Shown here: piece by piece, positions 59,945 to 64,000 of the stretch
Layout: every line of letters starts with the position of its first letter
How positions within the stretch are numbered: the stretch's first letter is position 1
Source of the DNA: Limonium bicolor
Lineage: Eukaryota; Streptophyta; Magnoliopsida; Caryophyllales; Plumbaginaceae
DNA: 64,000 nucleotides
NCBI GenBank assembly: GCA_023374045.1
Contig: CM041780.1
Coordinates: forward strand, 94,025,005 to 94,089,004
Reading direction: 5' to 3'
Notes under the pieces: generated by a model
Database searches by the model: none
Seen by the model: only the letters and a program-made list of their open reading frames with translations
What the model was told of the DNA's origin: nothing
Program-made: the position numbers and the translations under genes

Positions 59945-62900
59945 TGCAAGATGAAACCAAGCAGCCCACCCCGGGAGGGGTGAGTCAGTTCCCTGGAATG
60001 GAACTGGTACAATTCTCCAAAACAATAAATTAAAACATAGTTCTTCAAATGAGACAGTAACATGAAAACAAACTCTTAAAAGTAAAACAGAGAAAAGACA
60101 CTTCAAAACAATCAAGTTATAGAGAAAAGAGAACAAGGCAAAGATAGAGAATAAGAACTTTAAAACCAAGTCAACCACTTAAGAAGTGACACCGTATAGT
60201 TAGTAAGCATCCATTGTTGATGTTAGAACCAATTATGGTTAAGAAGATAAAGACTCAGGTAGTCACAAAGGACTAGGAATAAAAAGATAGATCCAAGAAC
60301 CAATAACTCAAGAGTGGAATAAAACCAATTGGGAGAGATGGCCCCCACTGCCAGATATAAATGTCCATATTGATGAGGGATATACAGCCCCCTACTGTCA
60401 GATATAAATGTCCTTGTGGACGAGGGATATACAGCCCCCTACTATCAGATATATAAATGTCCTGGTGGACGAGGGATATACAACCCCCTGTTGTCAGATA
60501 TAAATGTCCTTGTGGACGAGGGATATACAGCCCATGCTGTTACCGGTGAAGACGCGCGCACGTCACAACAAAAGACTCAGCTCATGGATGAAACAATATC
60601 CAGAGTCAAAGGAAGAATTACCAAGATTGTTCTTTTCCATATTCCCACTAGATCACTAACTGCACCAGAGCAATACCAAAACACTCAGTCCTACAGAGTG
60701 CAGAAGCGTAAACCCTAGGCAGTTAATGTCTAATGAAACAACGAAATAGAAGGAACCAATAACCATATAAGTCTCACATTCAAGGCTTAGTTAGTCACAT
60801 AAAGCTGAGTTAGCCACACCAACAGTTTCCTTTTGAAATTCCTTTAAACTCAGTTAGCGTTTTTCAAAAACATCTCATAAGTCGGTTAGTAAAAGTATCG
60901 GAGTATGAGAAATCGTACCTGGTTAATGCTGTAGCAGTTCTAGTCCACTTGTGAAAATATTCAACAATACTCTGAGGAATAGTAAAGGTAGTCTAACATC
61001 AATAACTTGTGGCCCAAGTTAAACTTAAATAAATTCCTCACTCTTATTTCTAAGTCTCAATTGTCTTTTAAGCCCTCACTTAAATGTTATGTATAACCTT
61101 TGACTTGTCTTAGAATGTTGTATAACTCAAGGTAGTAAGACCAAGGAATGTATTTTTTTAACACTTGTTAATCGCTCCACTCTTATTCTCTTTACCCATA
61201 CTTAACCATAATTCTCACATTAAGACCTTTATGACATAAGTGCATTATATGTTATTCAATCAATCTTAGAATTTCGATAACAATTCTTAAGCTCACTACT
61301 TTTATTCTTAATTTATAATAAACATTGTATTATGACCTATGATAGGTTTATCTTAGAATACCATACTATTATTTCAGAATGTAATGTTTATGTAATTTTA
61401 TCATTATCTGCTACTTAACCCAATATGGTTAAATCTTCCTCTTAACTTAATTGAGATCTACATCCTGTATATGGAATCATAGTGTTGTAAATGCATTTTA
61501 TTATAACGTAATTGAGCTACCAAAACCAACTATCTTACCCTTAGTTCAGAATGACTTCTAATTACAACCATGTAATAATCTTGTCATAAGATGTTCAATT
61601 ACTTCCCATCTTGAAATAACTATATTTTAATTAACTTAGACTTATCGAATTCTTACATTTAGTATTCACAAAGTATATTATTTACCTAATTATTACATAT
61701 ATAATAAGGTGTTTTAAGGTAACCTTTTATGTATCCTTGCTTACATTCAATCTCCTAAATGTTTTATTTTTACACACATTCGCTCCATAGACTATGTACA
61801 ATCCTTTTATACTAAACTTTAATAAACTTATGTCTTAAATACGTTTTAGATCGTTTACGAAGCCTAAAGTTTCAAAGGAATAACTTAACCAATTAATTCC
61901 CCTGATTATGTTTTAGGATAAGCATTATATCTTAACATAACGTAAAATTTATCTAAGAATTAAATTCTCATTTATGAGTCAAATAGTCGATTATTTAATA
62001 GGATCATCTATCCTGAAAAATCCTCATACCTTATATTCAAATTATATATTAATATTTTCAGTGTCATAAAATAGATCAATCTAATCTCTTATGTAACTCA
62101 GTTTCATCTAATAAAAGGTTCAAGGGTTTAAGTATCTAATTTATATTTACAAACCTTTTATAAGTTCTAGCCATTAATTACAACACTTATTTTTAACCTC
62201 GCATTCTGAATATTGGTAATTAACGCATTTAATATTGCTTCTCTAATTTTAAGAAACTCAAGGATTATTATTTAGATTAATACATAATCATAGTTTAATA
62301 TAGTTTTATATCCTAATCCTTTTATTGATCTTATCTTAAAACATTAAGTTATTATTCAATACTATAAATGTTATGAAATGATTAAATCTAGGCTTATTAA
62401 TCCACTTCACAATTGGATGTAAAAGTGTTTATTTATTTTATTGTTAATTAGATAATAAGATATATTTGTTTAACATCTTTGTAATCTAATTACAAATTTT
62501 TCTAAGTAATAACTTATTAATTACTTAACCCAATTATAGATTTACATTATGGTCATTGAGTAATAATATACATGTATTTTAATACGGTTTATATAAATCT
62601 TAGAAATTCAAAGGTAACCCTTTAAGCTTAAATTCATAACCATAATTTAATACTACTCTTACAATACTCTTTTAGTAATATTATGTATAGATTTAGTTTA
62701 ACTTATTAATTTCTTCATATTCTATTCTCTATCAGGTATTTTATTTCTTTTATTTTTTTTTGTTATCTATATATATTAGGATTTATTCAAGACATGCTTT
62801 ATCTACATCCAATATATGGTTTATAAAATAAGTATTCCCTTAGTTTCAATTAAGTATATTAACTTCTATATTCTATAATTAATATAAATATAGATTAATT

Positions 62901-64000
62901 TAATTCCTTGATTTAACCTAAGTTACTATTTTATTTCTTTTATATATATATGTATATATATACTTTTTTACTTGACTTAAAGTTGATACCTAAAGATATT
63001 TATTAACATTCTATATTAAATGTTAGTTTAGTCTTCTTATATTATTCTCAACCTATAAAGTTTATTAATAAGTCATACTTTAATTTTCGTTACATTAAAA
63101 ACCTTATATTATAAGGTAACTTACGAAAAATTTCAGGAATACAATTTTTAAACCTATTTCCTCTTATCTAAAAATTCTCAAATTTAATATATAGTAACTA
63201 TGATATTTTAGACATATTATAAAATTCTTATTTCATAAAAATATCTTTTTAATTTACCTAGATAATTCCATAATACTCAGAACTTGCAAAAATTATAACT
63301 TACGTTTAAAAACTCAACACCCATATTAATTTATATCAAAATAAACTAGATTTTATAAGTAGTCTGTGGTTAAAATTTCGGGTTAAAATACATTAGGGAA
63401 GGCAATTAAATAAATCCAACAAGTTAGGGTTTAATTCTGGAAATATTATAAATCTTAACCAACTTAAACTTCCCTGTTCTAATCTCGGCCGTCCGTTTCT
63501 AAAACCTACGATCGGACGGCCGCTATCCATCGAGTTCATCAGCGAATACAAAACAATACCCGAGTACTAATTCATTGTTTTCTCTCAACTCACTGAACCA
63601 AATCGACTGATTTTTGTTTCATTGGATTCGAAATTGAAAAACGAATCTATTGACACTGATTTCTACACATATAATGCAGTATTCTACGAGTTCGATTCTG
63701 GGTTCGAAGAGAATAGGGTTAATGTTGTTTTTGATTTCAATCTGACGAATTCTCCTGATATAGTACGTAATAGACTAAATTGATACAAGGGTTTGGTCGA
63801 CAATGAAAAATCGATTAGCAACATCGGAAGAATTGGAAGAAAAACTCACCGGAATCGCAACAACGGAGGAATTCGAATTCCGGTTTTCTGGAAAAAAAAA
63901 ACGAACTTTGAGCTATTCGAGTAGCGAACTTTGGAGATCTATAAAACACGTACTAGATTGAGTTAGGCCATGTTCTTGGGCTCATTAGAAAGAAGAAACA
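59945..64000 (-). repeat. Right (5') LTR of element C, resumed
   Basis: Continues from 26194 after the TSD of element D and matches 15580-17942 and 20275-22010. It has the uninterrupted target CAAGG at 62259-62263, the minisatellite at 60345-60540, and the GGCCGTCCG stem at 63487-63521. It runs off the window end. Confidence 0.92.

Larger units (their letters stand above)
15340..64000 (-). mobile_element. Element C: non-autonomous Ty3/gypsy-like LTR element, host of nested insertions
   Basis: Left LTR 15340-23027, internal 23028-25954, right LTR from 25955 (interrupted at 26194 and resumed at 59945) to beyond the window. The PBS complement next to the right LTR shows minus orientation. The internal region has no gag or pol, so movement would depend on proteins from another element. 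LTR termini resemble those of element A (TGTAACGCCCC...GGGGTATTTCA). Confidence 0.85.

Overview
This is plant nuclear DNA from a repeat-rich region, probably of an angiosperm with a large genome. I find no host gene that stands alone. Almost every base belongs to Ty3/gypsy LTR retrotransposons stacked inside one another. The plant assignment rests on plant-type PBS sequences (initiator-Met tRNA and an Ogre-type PBS), an Ogre/Tat-type polyprotein with two RNase H domains, and LTR ends of the TGTAACxCCCC...GGGGTATTTCA kind.

Layout. (A) 1-11633: a minus-strand Ty3/gypsy element with very long LTRs. The right LTR is 3962 bp (7672-11633); the left LTR is cut by the window edge (1-1227). Its internal part reads, in element sense, gag (split by GT-AG introns), an AlkB-type 2-oxoglutarate/Fe(II) dioxygenase, protease, RT, RNase H and integrase. 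The AlkB domain is the outstanding feature: it lies in sense between gag and protease and keeps its HxD...H iron ligands. It is joined in phase to the gag zinc-knuckle exon by a canonical intron. (B) 11634-15339: an old, decayed plus-strand gypsy remnant with a recognisable PPT/LTR start near 14271-14284. (C) 15340 to beyond 64000: a minus-strand element with LTRs of about 5.4 kb and only about 2.9 kb of non-coding internal DNA, probably non-autonomous. Its left LTR carries a 2332-bp solo LTR (17943-20274, TSD CAAGG). Its right LTR is split by (D).

(D) 26195-59939: a 33.7-kb minus-strand Ogre/Tat element with 6.6-kb LTRs. In element sense it has the Ogre PBS, ORF1, gag, protease with G-patch, RT, a degenerate gypsy RNase H plus an archaeal-type RNase H, and integrase. 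A long 3' untranslated region with a 180-bp tandem array follows. That array is interrupted by (E), a 6748-bp solo LTR (33577-40324, TSD GCCTC).

Order of events. The old remnant (B) was invaded by A and C. C was then invaded by the solo-LTR parent and by D, and D by E. Empty target sites in the sister LTR of C (62259-62263 for the solo LTR, 15575-15579 for D) show two of these insertions directly. Most coding regions carry in-frame stops or single-base frameshifts. The A LTR pair differs more by short indels than by substitutions, so some frameshifts could be assembly errors.

Several LTRs carry their own repeated motifs: GTCCGACCCA hairpins in A, GTCCGAACAT palindromes in the solo LTR, GGTCAA (W-box complement) arrays in D, and paired tRNA-like Pol III boxes in D. 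These may be regulatory modules.
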